From NCBI RefSeq assembly GCF_020176955.2, contig NZ_JAIUCZ020000011.1:186001-250000 (forward strand): DNA of 64,000 bases, written 5' to 3'. How positions within the stretch are numbered: the stretch's first letter is position 1; each line of letters opens with the position of its first letter. The DNA comes from Nocardia sp. alder85J. GTDB lineage: Bacteria > Actinomycetota > Actinomycetes > Mycobacteriales > Mycobacteriaceae. A program made the position numbers and the translations under genes. The notes beneath the pieces were generated by a model. The model saw nothing but the letters and a program-made list of their open reading frames with translations. It was not told where the DNA came from and did not search any database. Positions 52,385 through 60,507 of the stretch are shown here, piece by piece.

Positions 52385-52936
52385 ATGAGCGCGGACACCC
52401 CCCGCGCGCGGCTGCTGCGCCGGGGCGAGCAACTGCTGGCCGGGCGCGGCCGGCTCAGCGACCTGTCGCTGCGCAAACTGGCCGAGCACCTCGGCACCAG
52501 CCACCGCATGCTGATCCACCACTTCGGTTCCCGAGACGGCTTTCTCGCCGCGCTGCTGAGCGAATTGCGCCGCCAGGAACAGCGCACCCTGCGCGCGCTG
52601 GCCGACCGGGGTGACTACGACGAGGCCCTGCTGCTGCTGGAACGGCTCTACCTGGACCCGGCCCATCGCCCGCGCATCGCCGCGTTCTTCTACGTGCTCG
52701 GCCTGGCCGTGCAGGACCCGGCGACCTACGGCGAATTCCTCGACTCGCTGGAGGACTGGATCACCCTGGTCGCCACGCTCGGCGAGCGGATGGGCATGGC
52801 GCCGGAGGAGGCGCGGGCGCGGGCACAGGCCCTGGTCTGGGCGGCGCGCGGCCTGTTCGTCACCGCGATCACCCGGGGCGACGGGGCCGCGGCCTTCGAG
52901 GAGTTCCGCACCATCGTCCGCCACCTCGGCCCGTAG
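52385..52936 (+). CDS. TetR-family transcriptional regulator
   Basis: The 183-residue protein has an N-terminal helix-turn-helix (LSLRKLAEHLGTSHRMLIHHFGSRDGFLAALL) and a helical ligand domain. It is co-transcribed with the M20 amidohydrolase, so the inducer may be that enzyme's substrate or product. The palindrome at 51082-51094 is a likely operator. It converges with the DUF4185 gene (4-nt gap). Confidence 0.88.
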   Translation: MSADTPRARLLRRGEQLLAGRGRLSDLSLRKLAEHLGTSHRMLIHHFGSRDGFLAALLSELRRQEQRTLRALADRGDYDEALLLLERLYLDPAHRPRIAAFFYVLGLAVQDPATYGEFLDSLEDWITLVATLGERMGMAPEEARARAQALVWAARGLFVTAITRGDGAAAFEEFRTIVRHLGP

Positions 52937-52940
52937 CGGC

Positions 52941-54566
52941 TCAGTCGATTCCGGCGTGCAGCAGATACACGTTGTAGTGTCCCCACTCCGAGACGGTGAA
53001 GTACAGCTCGTGCTCCGTCGACCACGGATGGATGAACCCGCCGTAGCCCGCCGGATAGTCGGCCGTGTTCAGCAGGGTCGCCGGATCGGACCACAGACCC
53101 TGCGGCGTCGCCGACCGGCGCAGCACGATGACGTTCCGCGACACGTCCAGACAGGTCATCTCCCACTGCCCCGCGGCGGCGTCGAACCGCACCGAGACCT
53201 CGCCCGCCACTCCGGAAAGCACCGGGCTGGCGGACAATTCGATACCCTGCCCGCCCGGCGCGGCGGGTTGCCAGGTGGGCCGCCAGAATCCGTCCACCCA
53301 GTACTGATAGGCGGACTTGTTCAGCACGTCGTCCTGCGCCACCCGCGCCACCGCGAGGGAACCGAACCGCCCGTTGGGAGTTCCGAACATGTAGACGTAT
53401 CCGTCGTGCGGCACCATCGCCGTCACCTGGAACTGGCCCTGCCCGAAGATGTTGTCCCACCGCGCATACGCGTCCTGGTCCCAGGTCTGCCCGCCGTCGT
53501 CGGAGTAGGCCAGCCCGCCGTACGCGGTCCACCATTTCCCCGGCGTCTTCGACCACCGGACCACCGACATGTAGCTCAGGTACTGCCGATCACCCAGCGC
53601 GAATCCGGAGGTGGGGATCACGGTCATCTCGAAGTTGTTCACCTTGTAGCTGCCGAGCACCTCGGCCGCGTGGCAGTTCCGATCCGACACCATGCTGTCG
53701 AACGACATTCCGTGCGCGAGATCGTGATCCGAGCTGAACGCGAGAACGTTGCTGCGCCAATCGGTTCCGCTGGGCCCGCCGTCGACGAATCCCTGCCCGA
53801 AGGTGTCCCCGAACACGACGGCGACCTGCCCCGGGCGCGTCTCCCACATGATCCCCAGATCGGTGTCGTTCACCTGCCAGCGGCTGTCGGTCCGATTCTG
53901 CGATCCGGGCCCGGTCAACTGTGTCACCGGGAACACGTCGTGCACCCGTGGCGCCGGTACCGGCCGGCTCACCGGCGCGGGCTGCACCGGCGGATGCACC
54001 ACCGGGGGCTCCGGCCCCGGCCGTGGTCCGGTCACATCCGGTCCCAGCAGCGACAGCGGCACCGGAATGGTCTCCGGATCCTCCACGATCCGCACCCGTG
54101 GCACCTCGCCCGGCGGGGCCGGCGCGGGGGCGGGCGCGGCCTGCGGTGTCGGCGCCGTCTCCGCGGACCCCGGCGGCAACGAATCCTGCGGCCACACCGG
54201 TGTTCCCGGCGGAATCGGAATGTCCGTACGCGCCACCCCGCCCGTCAGTTCCGGACACGGATTCTCGCACGGGTCGGCGGGCAGCGGCGCGGCCGAAATC
54301 CGGGTCTTGTCAGGCTGTTTCGGCGTATAGAACGGCACCACCTTCGGAACCGGCACCTGCACCGTCGGAGTCACCGGCTCGGCCGGGGGCGCCGGCGGCA
54401 CCGGAATCTTCGGATCCGCCTTCCGCGCCACCGGATCCAATCCGGCCTCCCCGCAAGCGTTCACCGGCGCGGGCAGCCACCCCAGCGGATCCGCCGCCGC
54501 ACCACCCTGTGTAACTCCCACGGCGGTCACCACACTCGCCACCACCACCGCGGCCCGTCGCAACAC
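52941..54566 (-). CDS. Secreted DUF4185 protein with Pro-rich N-terminal region
   Basis: The 541-residue protein has a signal peptide (VLRRAAVVVASVVTAVGVTQGGAAA), a ~200-residue Pro/Ala/Val-rich extended region and a C-terminal DUF4185 domain (residues ~230-540). Strand repeats such as DLGIMWETRPGQVAVVFGDTFG and WWTAYGGLAYSDDGGQTWDQDAYARW suggest a beta-propeller like glycosyl hydrolases. The start at GTG 54566 is decided by GAGGAG 8 nt upstream and by the signal peptide beginning there; longer frames add a non-conserved extension. It is probably cell-wall associated. Enzymatic activity is unproven. Confidence 0.85.
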   Translation of the reverse strand: MLRRAAVVVASVVTAVGVTQGGAAADPLGWLPAPVNACGEAGLDPVARKADPKIPVPPAPPAEPVTPTVQVPVPKVVPFYTPKQPDKTRISAAPLPADPCENPCPELTGGVARTDIPIPPGTPVWPQDSLPPGSAETAPTPQAAPAPAPAPPGEVPRVRIVEDPETIPVPLSLLGPDVTGPRPGPEPPVVHPPVQPAPVSRPVPAPRVHDVFPVTQLTGPGSQNRTDSRWQVNDTDLGIMWETRPGQVAVVFGDTFGQGFVDGGPSGTDWRSNVLAFSSDHDLAHGMSFDSMVSDRNCHAAEVLGSYKVNNFEMTVIPTSGFALGDRQYLSYMSVVRWSKTPGKWWTAYGGLAYSDDGGQTWDQDAYARWDNIFGQGQFQVTAMVPHDGYVYMFGTPNGRFGSLAVARVAQDDVLNKSAYQYWVDGFWRPTWQPAAPGGQGIELSASPVLSGVAGEVSVRFDAAAGQWEMTCLDVSRNVIVLRRSATPQGLWSDPATLLNTADYPAGYGGFIHPWSTEHELYFTVSEWGHYNVYLLHAGID

Positions 54567-54777
54567 CCGGCTTACTCCTCGATTCGGCACCTTCCCACTG
54601 GCTCCCCAACCTATCGTCTCGGCACCGCCGCCGACAGTCTTCCCTCCGACGAGACTGTCTCCCAGCATGATTCGCCGCCGGATATGTGCGGTCGCGCGCA
54701 CTTCGCCGCCCACGGCATTGACCTCGACCATGGTTCAGGTCCTATGTTCGGGCAAACACCACGAACAGGAGCCGACC

Positions 54778-55188
54778 ATGGACATCAGACCCACCCTGCA
54801 CGCGACCGACACCGACGCCGCCGCCCGAGCCGCCGCCGAGGAATTCGCCGCGGGCCTCGGGAAGGCGATGCAAGAGAACAGTGCCGACGTCTACGATGCC
54901 GCCTTCGCCGAGGACATCCTCTGGGGCAGCCCCTACGGCGCCACCGTCGACGGCTATCCCACCCTCAACGCCATCCACCGCCGCCTGCACACCGAACACG
55001 CCGCCCCGCCGTCGCGCTTCGAGGTGGTCTCCGCCCGCCACCCCGCACCCGGCATCCTGATCACCCAGATCCGCCGACAGGCGATCGACCCGGAGGGTTT
55101 CTCGGAAATGGCGATGTATGTGCTGGTGGAGCGCGACGGCCGCTGGTGGCTGGCCGCGGGCCAGAACACCTCCGTCCGGGCACGGTAG
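54778..55188 (+). CDS. SnoaL-like/DUF4440-type small protein
   Basis: The 136-residue protein has the cone-shaped NTF2-like pattern (AGLGKAMQENSADVYDAAFAEDILWGSPYGATVDGYPTLNAIHRRLH, then MAMYVLVERDGRWWLAAGQNT). This resembles the SgcJ/EcaC group often seen near oxidoreductases. ATG 54778 follows AGGAG at 54767-54771. It is divergent from the DUF4185 gene. The substrate is unknown. Confidence 0.83.
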   Translation: MDIRPTLHATDTDAAARAAAEEFAAGLGKAMQENSADVYDAAFAEDILWGSPYGATVDGYPTLNAIHRRLHTEHAAPPSRFEVVSARHPAPGILITQIRRQAIDPEGFSEMAMYVLVERDGRWWLAAGQNTSVRAR

Positions 55189-55322
55189 ACGGTTGCGCCC
55201 CCGGGTCCTCGCCGAACCGTCTGGTAGGTTCCCCCGACAGCTGTCGCCGAATGTGATCGCCACCGCCGCACGTGTTCTCGGCACCCGGGTCGCGTCACGG
55301 GCGGCCCGGCGAGAGAGGTCAG

Positions 55323-56201
55323 TTGTTCGGAAGTGCGAGCCGGAAGGTCGCTGATGTCGCGCATTCGCTGTCCGAGACCTTGTCGAATGCGAGCCGAACC
55401 CTGGCCGGCCGATGGCGGCGGTTCGGCGATACCGTCACCGAGAATACGGACATCCTGCGGCGCCGGGAAACGACGATCACCACCGGGGACGGGCAATCGC
55501 CGCCGGTCTCGGGCGATGCCGGTCACGTATTCGCCCCCGGCAACCGGCCGATATCGGACGACGTGGCCGATCGGATCGCGGAGACCGGATGGGACACCGA
55601 TCCCATCACCCTGCGCACCCACAGCACCGATGCGGGCACGGTGGTCTCACCGCGAAGCTGGGAGGAATGGACGGCCGGCGCCCCGCCGCCTTTCCATTCC
55701 GGACTGTTTCGCAGCCGGGACGGCCTGACCGAACTGTTCCGGATGAACATCGACAACGGCGTCCGGCTCGATCGGCTCGAGCCGCGCACGCCGATCAATC
55801 CGCACTTCAACTGCCATGGGTACACCTTCAGCCGCAACGGTGGAGCCGGATGGCTGACCGGTAGGCGGGTCGACGGCATCCTCTCCGACAACGGTTTCCG
55901 ACGAATCTCCGATCCCATCACCGCTCGTCCGGGTGACGTGGTGGTCTACCGGAACGACGACGCCACCATCACGCATTCCGGGGTGGTGGCGGAGGTGACC
56001 TCCGGCGAGGTCCAGGTCGACTCCAAACAGGGCCCGCTCGCGGTCGTGCGGCACCGACTCCGCGAGGTCACCGGCATGTACGGCTCGAATGTCGAGGTAT
56101 ATCGCACCGACCGCCCCGGCGGCAGATTCCTCACACCTGTCGAGAACACCGCGAAGCAGTCCTCGTCCTGGCCGACAGCCGAATCGACCCACGACAGCTA
56201 G
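55323..56201 (+). CDS. NlpC/P60-like cysteine-peptidase-fold protein
   Basis: The 292-residue protein has no signal peptide. Residues ~155-265 look like an NlpC/P60-type papain fold: Cys164 in FNCHGYTF, His218 in ARPGDVVVYRNDDATITHSGVV, and a third block VDSKQGPLAVVRHRL, where related proteins have SKWG. The N-terminal ~60 residues are helical and basic (RKVADVAHSLSETLSNASRTLAGRWRRF). TTG 55323 is supported by AGAGAGG just upstream. Peptidase, amidase or toxin activity is possible. The isolated context gives no partner. Confidence 0.6.
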   Translation: MFGSASRKVADVAHSLSETLSNASRTLAGRWRRFGDTVTENTDILRRRETTITTGDGQSPPVSGDAGHVFAPGNRPISDDVADRIAETGWDTDPITLRTHSTDAGTVVSPRSWEEWTAGAPPPFHSGLFRSRDGLTELFRMNIDNGVRLDRLEPRTPINPHFNCHGYTFSRNGGAGWLTGRRVDGILSDNGFRRISDPITARPGDVVVYRNDDATITHSGVVAEVTSGEVQVDSKQGPLAVVRHRLREVTGMYGSNVEVYRTDRPGGRFLTPVENTAKQSSSWPTAESTHDS

Positions 56202-56507
56202 CCCGTTCCGTTCGGTCCGATTCCGGCGTGCTCTTTACACGGACGGCCGCGCGCCCCAAGATTGCTCTGGTGGCCCGCACCCGCTCGCCGGACGGCAGTT
56301 GTGGTGGGGTCTACCAGCGCGGACAGCGCCGATGCTGCCGTACAACCCACCCCGAAGGACTCGAGCATGGCGTTGCTGTGGTGAGTGCCGGTGCCGAGGC
56401 GGCGGTCCGGCGGATTCGCACGGCTGCGCCGTGGGCGGCACTCGGAGTGGGACCACGTCCGCATTCGGCCTGGCGGGCGCGGGAGAGAACCGATGAAGGA
56501 GAGGTAT
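56202..56507. other. 306-bp intergenic region before mscL
   Basis: No supportable gene was found; open frames here are continuations of neighbouring shadows. The mscL ribosome-binding site AAGGAGAGG is at 56496-56504. No strong palindrome was seen. Confidence 0.5.
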
Positions 56508-56915
56508 ATGAAGGGCTTTCGCACGTTCCTGCTGCGGGGCAACGTGGTCGACCTGGCCATCGGAATCGTGGTGGGCGCGGCGTTCACCGCGGTGGTGAAC
56601 GGTTTCGTCCGCGCCTTTCTGACGCCACTGGTGGGCTTGGCGGCCGGAGCGACCGGAGACTTCAGCGATCAGGGGTTCGCGGTCGGGAAGGTCGTCTTCC
56701 CCGTGGGTGCGTTCTTCACTGCGATCGTGACGTTCTTCCTGGTCGCCGCCATCGTGTACTTCTTCGTGGTTCTCCCGGTCAACGCCCTGACCGCCCGCTT
56801 CTCGCCGAACCCCGACCCCATCGCCCCGAAGCGGGACTGCCCGGAATGCCTCAGCACCGTCCCGGCCGAAGCCCGCCGCTGCGCCTTCTGCACGAGCGAA
56901 CTCGTCCCGGTGTGA
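56508..56915 (+). CDS. mscL: Large-conductance mechanosensitive channel MscL with C-terminal zinc ribbon
   Basis: MscL opens under membrane tension to release solutes. The 135-residue product has the N-terminal MKGFRTFLLRGNVVDLAIGIVVGAAFTAVV (S1 and TM1), a periplasmic loop and TM2 (FFTAIVTFFLVAAIVYFFVVLPVNAL). Instead of the usual C-terminal helical bundle it ends in a zinc ribbon (CPEC...CAFC, residues ~108-128). ATG 56508 follows AAGGAGAGG. Confidence 0.9.
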   Translation: MKGFRTFLLRGNVVDLAIGIVVGAAFTAVVNGFVRAFLTPLVGLAAGATGDFSDQGFAVGKVVFPVGAFFTAIVTFFLVAAIVYFFVVLPVNALTARFSPNPDPIAPKRDCPECLSTVPAEARRCAFCTSELVPV

Positions 56916-57330
56916 CGGGCAACCCGGCATGGCCGGCCGGCGCGTGGTCCGGCCGGTTGCGCTTGCCGCTCTCGGTCGGCGCCACGAAAGTGGCTTGATA
57001 GCTATCGATTCGGAGTGGAGCGAACGTGATGGTGAAGTCGCAGCGGCGAATTCGTGGCTGACACTGTGTCGACTCGACGGTGAACGCGGTGTCGCCCTCG
57101 ACGGTCGCCCAGGTCACCTTGTCGCAGTCCCGCCACAACGTATAGGCGTCGGTCGTTTCGGCGTTGCCCACCGCGGTGCCGAACGAGGTCTGTCGATCGA
57201 CGCAGGTGAAGAACGGCCCGTCCGGGTGCGCCCAATGATCGCCGGGTGTACCGGCCGGTGGTGATGTGATTTGCGTTGTGGTGGTGGGGTTTTCGGTGAC
57301 GGTCAGCGCGGCCGACCGGGACGGACCCGC
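56851..57330 (-). pseudogene. Probable remnant of a small secreted protein gene
   Basis: A frame open from a TGA at 57333 to the stop at 56851 encodes protein-like sequence: TVTENPTTTTQITSPPAG (Thr/Pro linker), then HPDGPFFTCVDRQTSFGTAVGNAETTDAYTLWRDCDKVTWATVEGDTAFTV, with paired cysteines (CVD, RDCDK, TQCQP, RRCDF) typical of a disulfide-bonded exported domain. No start codon or signal peptide is present at the expected place, since the first GTG is inside the domain. The last ~40 residues run past the domain into the end of mscL on the other strand. I infer a decayed gene that lost both ends; this is uncertain. Confidence 0.4.
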
Positions 57331-57470
57331 TCATCGCGCTGGAAATTGGCCCGCTCGTGGGCGGAGCCGCTCGCGATGGCGGCGGCTTCCCCCAGCCGCA
57401 GCACCGTCCGCCGGACGCCCCATCGCACGGGGAGGTTGCCGCACCACGGGACCGGTCCGGCCGGCGGAGG

Positions 57471-58691
57471 TCACCGGGCGGTGCGGGATGGTGGTTGCCG
57501 GGATTCGGCAGGCGGGGGCGGGATGGACACCGGTCGGGATATCGCGGCCGAACTGCGGGCGGGCGGGGTGACGAGCAGGTTGACCACGGCCGACAGAGCT
57601 GCGACCGCGCCGAGGACGAGGGGCAGCACCATGATCGGCAGCCCGGCGCCGAGGAGTGTACCGCCGACACCGGAACCGATGGCATTGCCCAGATACATCG
57701 CCGACGAGTTCAGCGAGACCGCCACCGCGCCGTCCTCCGGCCGGATAGCGAGCATGCGATGTTGTTGCGGGGCAAGGGATCCCCAGCCGGCGGCGCCCCA
57801 CACCAGCAGTACGGGCAGTAGGGCGAGGACCGAGTGCGCGGCCAGTGGCAGGATCAGCAGGGCGATGCCGAGCGTGCCGTTGATGACGCTGACCAGCGCT
57901 CTGGTGTCCGCCCACCGATCGATGACATAGCCGACCGCGAGGCTGCCGACCAGTCCGCCCACTCCCCAGGTCCACAGGTACGGGCCGAGACTGCCCGGAT
58001 GCAGGGTGTGACCCAGCAGCACCGAGAGATAGGTGTACATGCCCACGCTGGTGCTGGACGCGCAGATCATGATGCCCGCGACCGCGAGTACCCGGCGGTC
58101 GGCGAGTACGGCCGCGCGGGCGCGCAGCGACGGCGCGGAGGCGGTGATCCGCAGGCCGGGCAGCAAGGCCGCGATGCCGATGGCGGCGACGAGGGTGAGC
58201 GCCACGACGAGCCAGATGGTCCATCGCCAACTGGTGTGCGCCGACAGCACCAGCCCCAGCGGTACGCCGACCACGACACCGCTCGACATGCCGCCGGTGA
58301 TCATCGCCAGGGCGCGGCCGCGGCGCTCCGGCGACAGCAATCCGACTGCGGCAGTGGCGGACATGGGCGCGTAGAGGCCCGCGCCCATGCCGGCCAGCGC
58401 TCGCGCGAGCAGCAGTACCCACAGCGTCGAGGACAGTGCGGTGAGGACGTTGCCGAGGGTGAAGACGGCCAGCGCGAGCAACAGGATTCCCCGCACCGAC
58501 CGGCCGGCCGCCACGGTGGCGAACAGCGGGGACAGCAGGGCATAGGAGAGCGTGAACACCGTGACCATCTGGCCGACGGTGGCCACCGACAGATGCAGGT
58601 CCGCGCCGATGACCGGCAGGATTCCGGCCACGACGAACGCGTCGAGCCCCAGTGTGAACGAGCCGATCGTGAGAAGTAGCACTCTGCGCAT
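57471..58691 (-). CDS. MFS transporter (DHA1/AraJ-like efflux pump)
   Basis: The 406-residue protein has twelve predicted helices beginning MRRVLLLTIGSFTLGLDAFVVAGILPVIGADL, the usual start of AraJ/CmlA-type DHA1 exporters. The conserved loop 2-3 block is LLSPLFATVAAGRSVRG, and motif C-like GMSSGVVVGVPLG is in helix 5. The C-terminal ~25 residues are Pro/Ser-rich. ATG 58691 was chosen because longer frames lack conservation. A perfect TetR-type palindrome lies 75 bp upstream, next to an AT-rich promoter-like stretch. Confidence 0.86.
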   Translation of the reverse strand: MRRVLLLTIGSFTLGLDAFVVAGILPVIGADLHLSVATVGQMVTVFTLSYALLSPLFATVAAGRSVRGILLLALAVFTLGNVLTALSSTLWVLLLARALAGMGAGLYAPMSATAAVGLLSPERRGRALAMITGGMSSGVVVGVPLGLVLSAHTSWRWTIWLVVALTLVAAIGIAALLPGLRITASAPSLRARAAVLADRRVLAVAGIMICASSTSVGMYTYLSVLLGHTLHPGSLGPYLWTWGVGGLVGSLAVGYVIDRWADTRALVSVINGTLGIALLILPLAAHSVLALLPVLLVWGAAGWGSLAPQQHRMLAIRPEDGAVAVSLNSSAMYLGNAIGSGVGGTLLGAGLPIMVLPLVLGAVAALSAVVNLLVTPPARSSAAISRPVSIPPPPAESRQPPSRTAR

Positions 58692-58765
58692 CGACGGTCC
58701 CCAATTGTCGAATGGCCGTGCGACTTTCGCCGCGCGGGCCGCGTACGATACTCGGGCTATATTAT

Positions 58766-58777
58766 GACCGATCGGTC
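58766..58777. promoter_or_regulatory. Candidate TetR (NemR-type) operator
   Basis: GACCGATCGGTC is a perfect 12-bp palindrome containing the GACC/GGTC half-sites known for NemR-like TetR regulators. It lies 75 bp upstream of the MFS start, abutting a TATA-like AT-rich segment on the minus strand. A TetR regulator of matching type is encoded 1.1 kb away at 59899. Confidence 0.55.
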
Positions 58778-58871
58778 CAGAAGTCAATCCGGCCACACCG
58801 CCGCACCCGCGGCGCGCACGATCCGAATTTCGTTGTGGCCCAAGCCCGGAAGGCATGCGAGGATCATCGAG

Positions 58872-59804
58872 ATGGAATGGACGCATGAGCGGTACCTCGA
58901 CACCATCGAGGCCGAAATGGCGCTGATGGCCGCGGCCGCAACGAGATCGGACCCGGCGGCGCGGATTCCGAGTTGCCCGGAATGGTCGGTCGCCGAGCTG
59001 GTGGTGCATACCGGTCACTTTCTGCGCTGGGTCACCCACGTGCTGGCCACCCGCACCCGGGAGCGCGTCGCCCTGCCCGCCGAACTGCTCGAATTGCCCG
59101 GTGATCCAAGGGATTACGCCGGCTGGTTCGCGGCATCGGCGGCCGGCGTGCTACCGGTGTTGCGGCGGGCCGACCCGGACACGCCCGTGTGGACGTGGGG
59201 GGCCCGGCCTCGCGCCGAGTTCTGGTTGCGCCGGGTGCTGCACGAGATCACCGTGCACCGCAACGATCTGGAGACGGTCGAGGGATCTCGACAGTTTCTC
59301 TCATGCCGGCCAGAACGGTTACGGCCTGCTCGCCTCGCCCTGTCCAAGGATCTGGATTTCTACGCCGAATCCAACAAACGTCTACGCAAGGCCTACGCCG
59401 AGTCGGGCTATCCGGAAACCTCCAAGATCGTCATCAGCCTGCCGGTGTTCGTCGCGGAGACCGACGCGGAAGCCTTCCGGGTCGGTGACGCGCTGTTCGA
59501 CAAGCATCTCGACATCTGGGTCGCCGCCGAATCGTGGAGCGGGCACCGGTCCGCGGACTACCCGACCCACACTGATATGGGTTCCATGCTGCGCAGCCGG
59601 ACCGCGACCCAGCGGCGGGAGAGCGGCAGCGGTTTGTTCGGCTCGCCGGAGCGGGTCGCCGACCAGATCCGCGTATTACAGGAGGCCAGTGCGGTCGACG
59701 GGCTGATCGGGCAGGTCGACTTCGACGGGGTGTCCGGCGTGGTGGCCGAGCGCAGCCTGCGCCTGTTCATCGACAAGGTCATTCCCGCCATCGGCGATCT
59801 GTGA
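58872..59804 (+). CDS. Chimeric ORF: maleylpyruvate isomerase-like N-terminus joined to luciferase-like monooxygenase C-terminus
   Basis: Residues 1-138 are a mycothiol-dependent maleylpyruvate isomerase/DinB-type helical domain with probable metal ligands in VVHTGHFLRW and LHEITVHRNDLE (H46 or H49, H124, H129). Residues ~157-310 instead match the C-terminal part of an LLM-class flavin monooxygenase (IVISLPVFVAETDAEAF; GSPERVADQIRVLQEA; RSLRLFIDKVIPAI). Between them, ~18 residues (139-156) are in the wrong frame. The +1-shifted frame there reads SHAGQNGYGLLASP, which is luciferase-like. So a deletion fused two genes and a one-base loss near 59340 restored an open frame. It probably makes no functional enzyme; it is reported as CDS because it is open. 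Confidence 0.7.
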   Translation: MEWTHERYLDTIEAEMALMAAAATRSDPAARIPSCPEWSVAELVVHTGHFLRWVTHVLATRTRERVALPAELLELPGDPRDYAGWFAASAAGVLPVLRRADPDTPVWTWGARPRAEFWLRRVLHEITVHRNDLETVEGSRQFLSCRPERLRPARLALSKDLDFYAESNKRLRKAYAESGYPETSKIVISLPVFVAETDAEAFRVGDALFDKHLDIWVAAESWSGHRSADYPTHTDMGSMLRSRTATQRRESGSGLFGSPERVADQIRVLQEASAVDGLIGQVDFDGVSGVVAERSLRLFIDKVIPAIGDL

Positions 59805-59898
59805 ATCGCCGCCACCACGGATAGGCGGGCAACGTCCGGCCGGCGACCGCCGGCCGGACTCGCTGCGTGTCCCGATCGGCTGGTCGTAGATTATGTAT

Positions 59899-60489
59899 GT
59901 GTCCGATACGCAGATGGGTCGCCCACGGCAGTTCGACGGGGAGTTGGTGCTCGAAGCCGTGACCCGGTGCTTCCACGAGCGGGGCTACCACGCCACCACG
60001 ATGTCCGATCTCCTCGGCGCGACCGGCCTGCACAAGGGCAGTCTGTACGGCGCCTTCGGCGACAAGCACTCGTTGTTCGTGAGTGTGCTGCGGCGGTACG
60101 CGCAGCAGCGGCTGGTCCTGGTCGATGCCGATCTCGGCGACGCGGTCTCACCGCTGGCCGGCATCCGGGCCTATCTGGACCGTCAGGCCCGGGAGGCGGT
60201 GATGGGCCGGGGGTGCCTGCTCGCCAACAGCGCGCTGGAACTGCTGCCCGGCGACGACGCGGTCGAAGAAATCATTCTCGGGCAACACCGGGACGTCCAG
60301 CAGCGGTTGGCGCAGGCACTCGAACGCGCCGGCGCGCGCGGCGAGATCCCCGGTCGTCGCGCCGTCGAGCCGATGGCCCGCTCTCTGTTCGCGATGATCC
60401 AGGGACTATGGGAACTCGGGCGGGTCGCCGACGATGTGACCGCCCTGCGGGAGATCGTTGACGGGGCCGTGCGATCGCTGGGTGCCTGA
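59899..60489 (+). CDS. TetR-family regulator (NemR-like)
   Basis: The 196-residue protein starts MGRPRQFDGELVLEAVTRCFHERGYHATTMSDLLGATGLHKGSLYGAFGDKHSLF (from residue 6), the signature of the NemR/AcrR-like branch that senses electrophiles, followed by a helical ligand domain. TAGATT at 59887-59892 is followed after 6 nt by GTG 59899, suggesting a leaderless mRNA; ATG 59893 is an alternative but lies directly on the -10 box. The probable target is the MFS pump through the palindrome at 58766. Confidence 0.85.
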   Translation: MSDTQMGRPRQFDGELVLEAVTRCFHERGYHATTMSDLLGATGLHKGSLYGAFGDKHSLFVSVLRRYAQQRLVLVDADLGDAVSPLAGIRAYLDRQAREAVMGRGCLLANSALELLPGDDAVEEIILGQHRDVQQRLAQALERAGARGEIPGRRAVEPMARSLFAMIQGLWELGRVADDVTALREIVDGAVRSLGA

Positions 60490-60507
60490 CGCACCGGTGA
60501 CGTCCGC

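Noticed and set aside
56918..56961. GCAACC...GGTTGC hairpin with CCGGCCGG repeats after mscL
   Set aside because: The outer stem is only 6 bp and the inner repeats are self-palindromic rather than clearly paired, so it is a weak terminator candidate.
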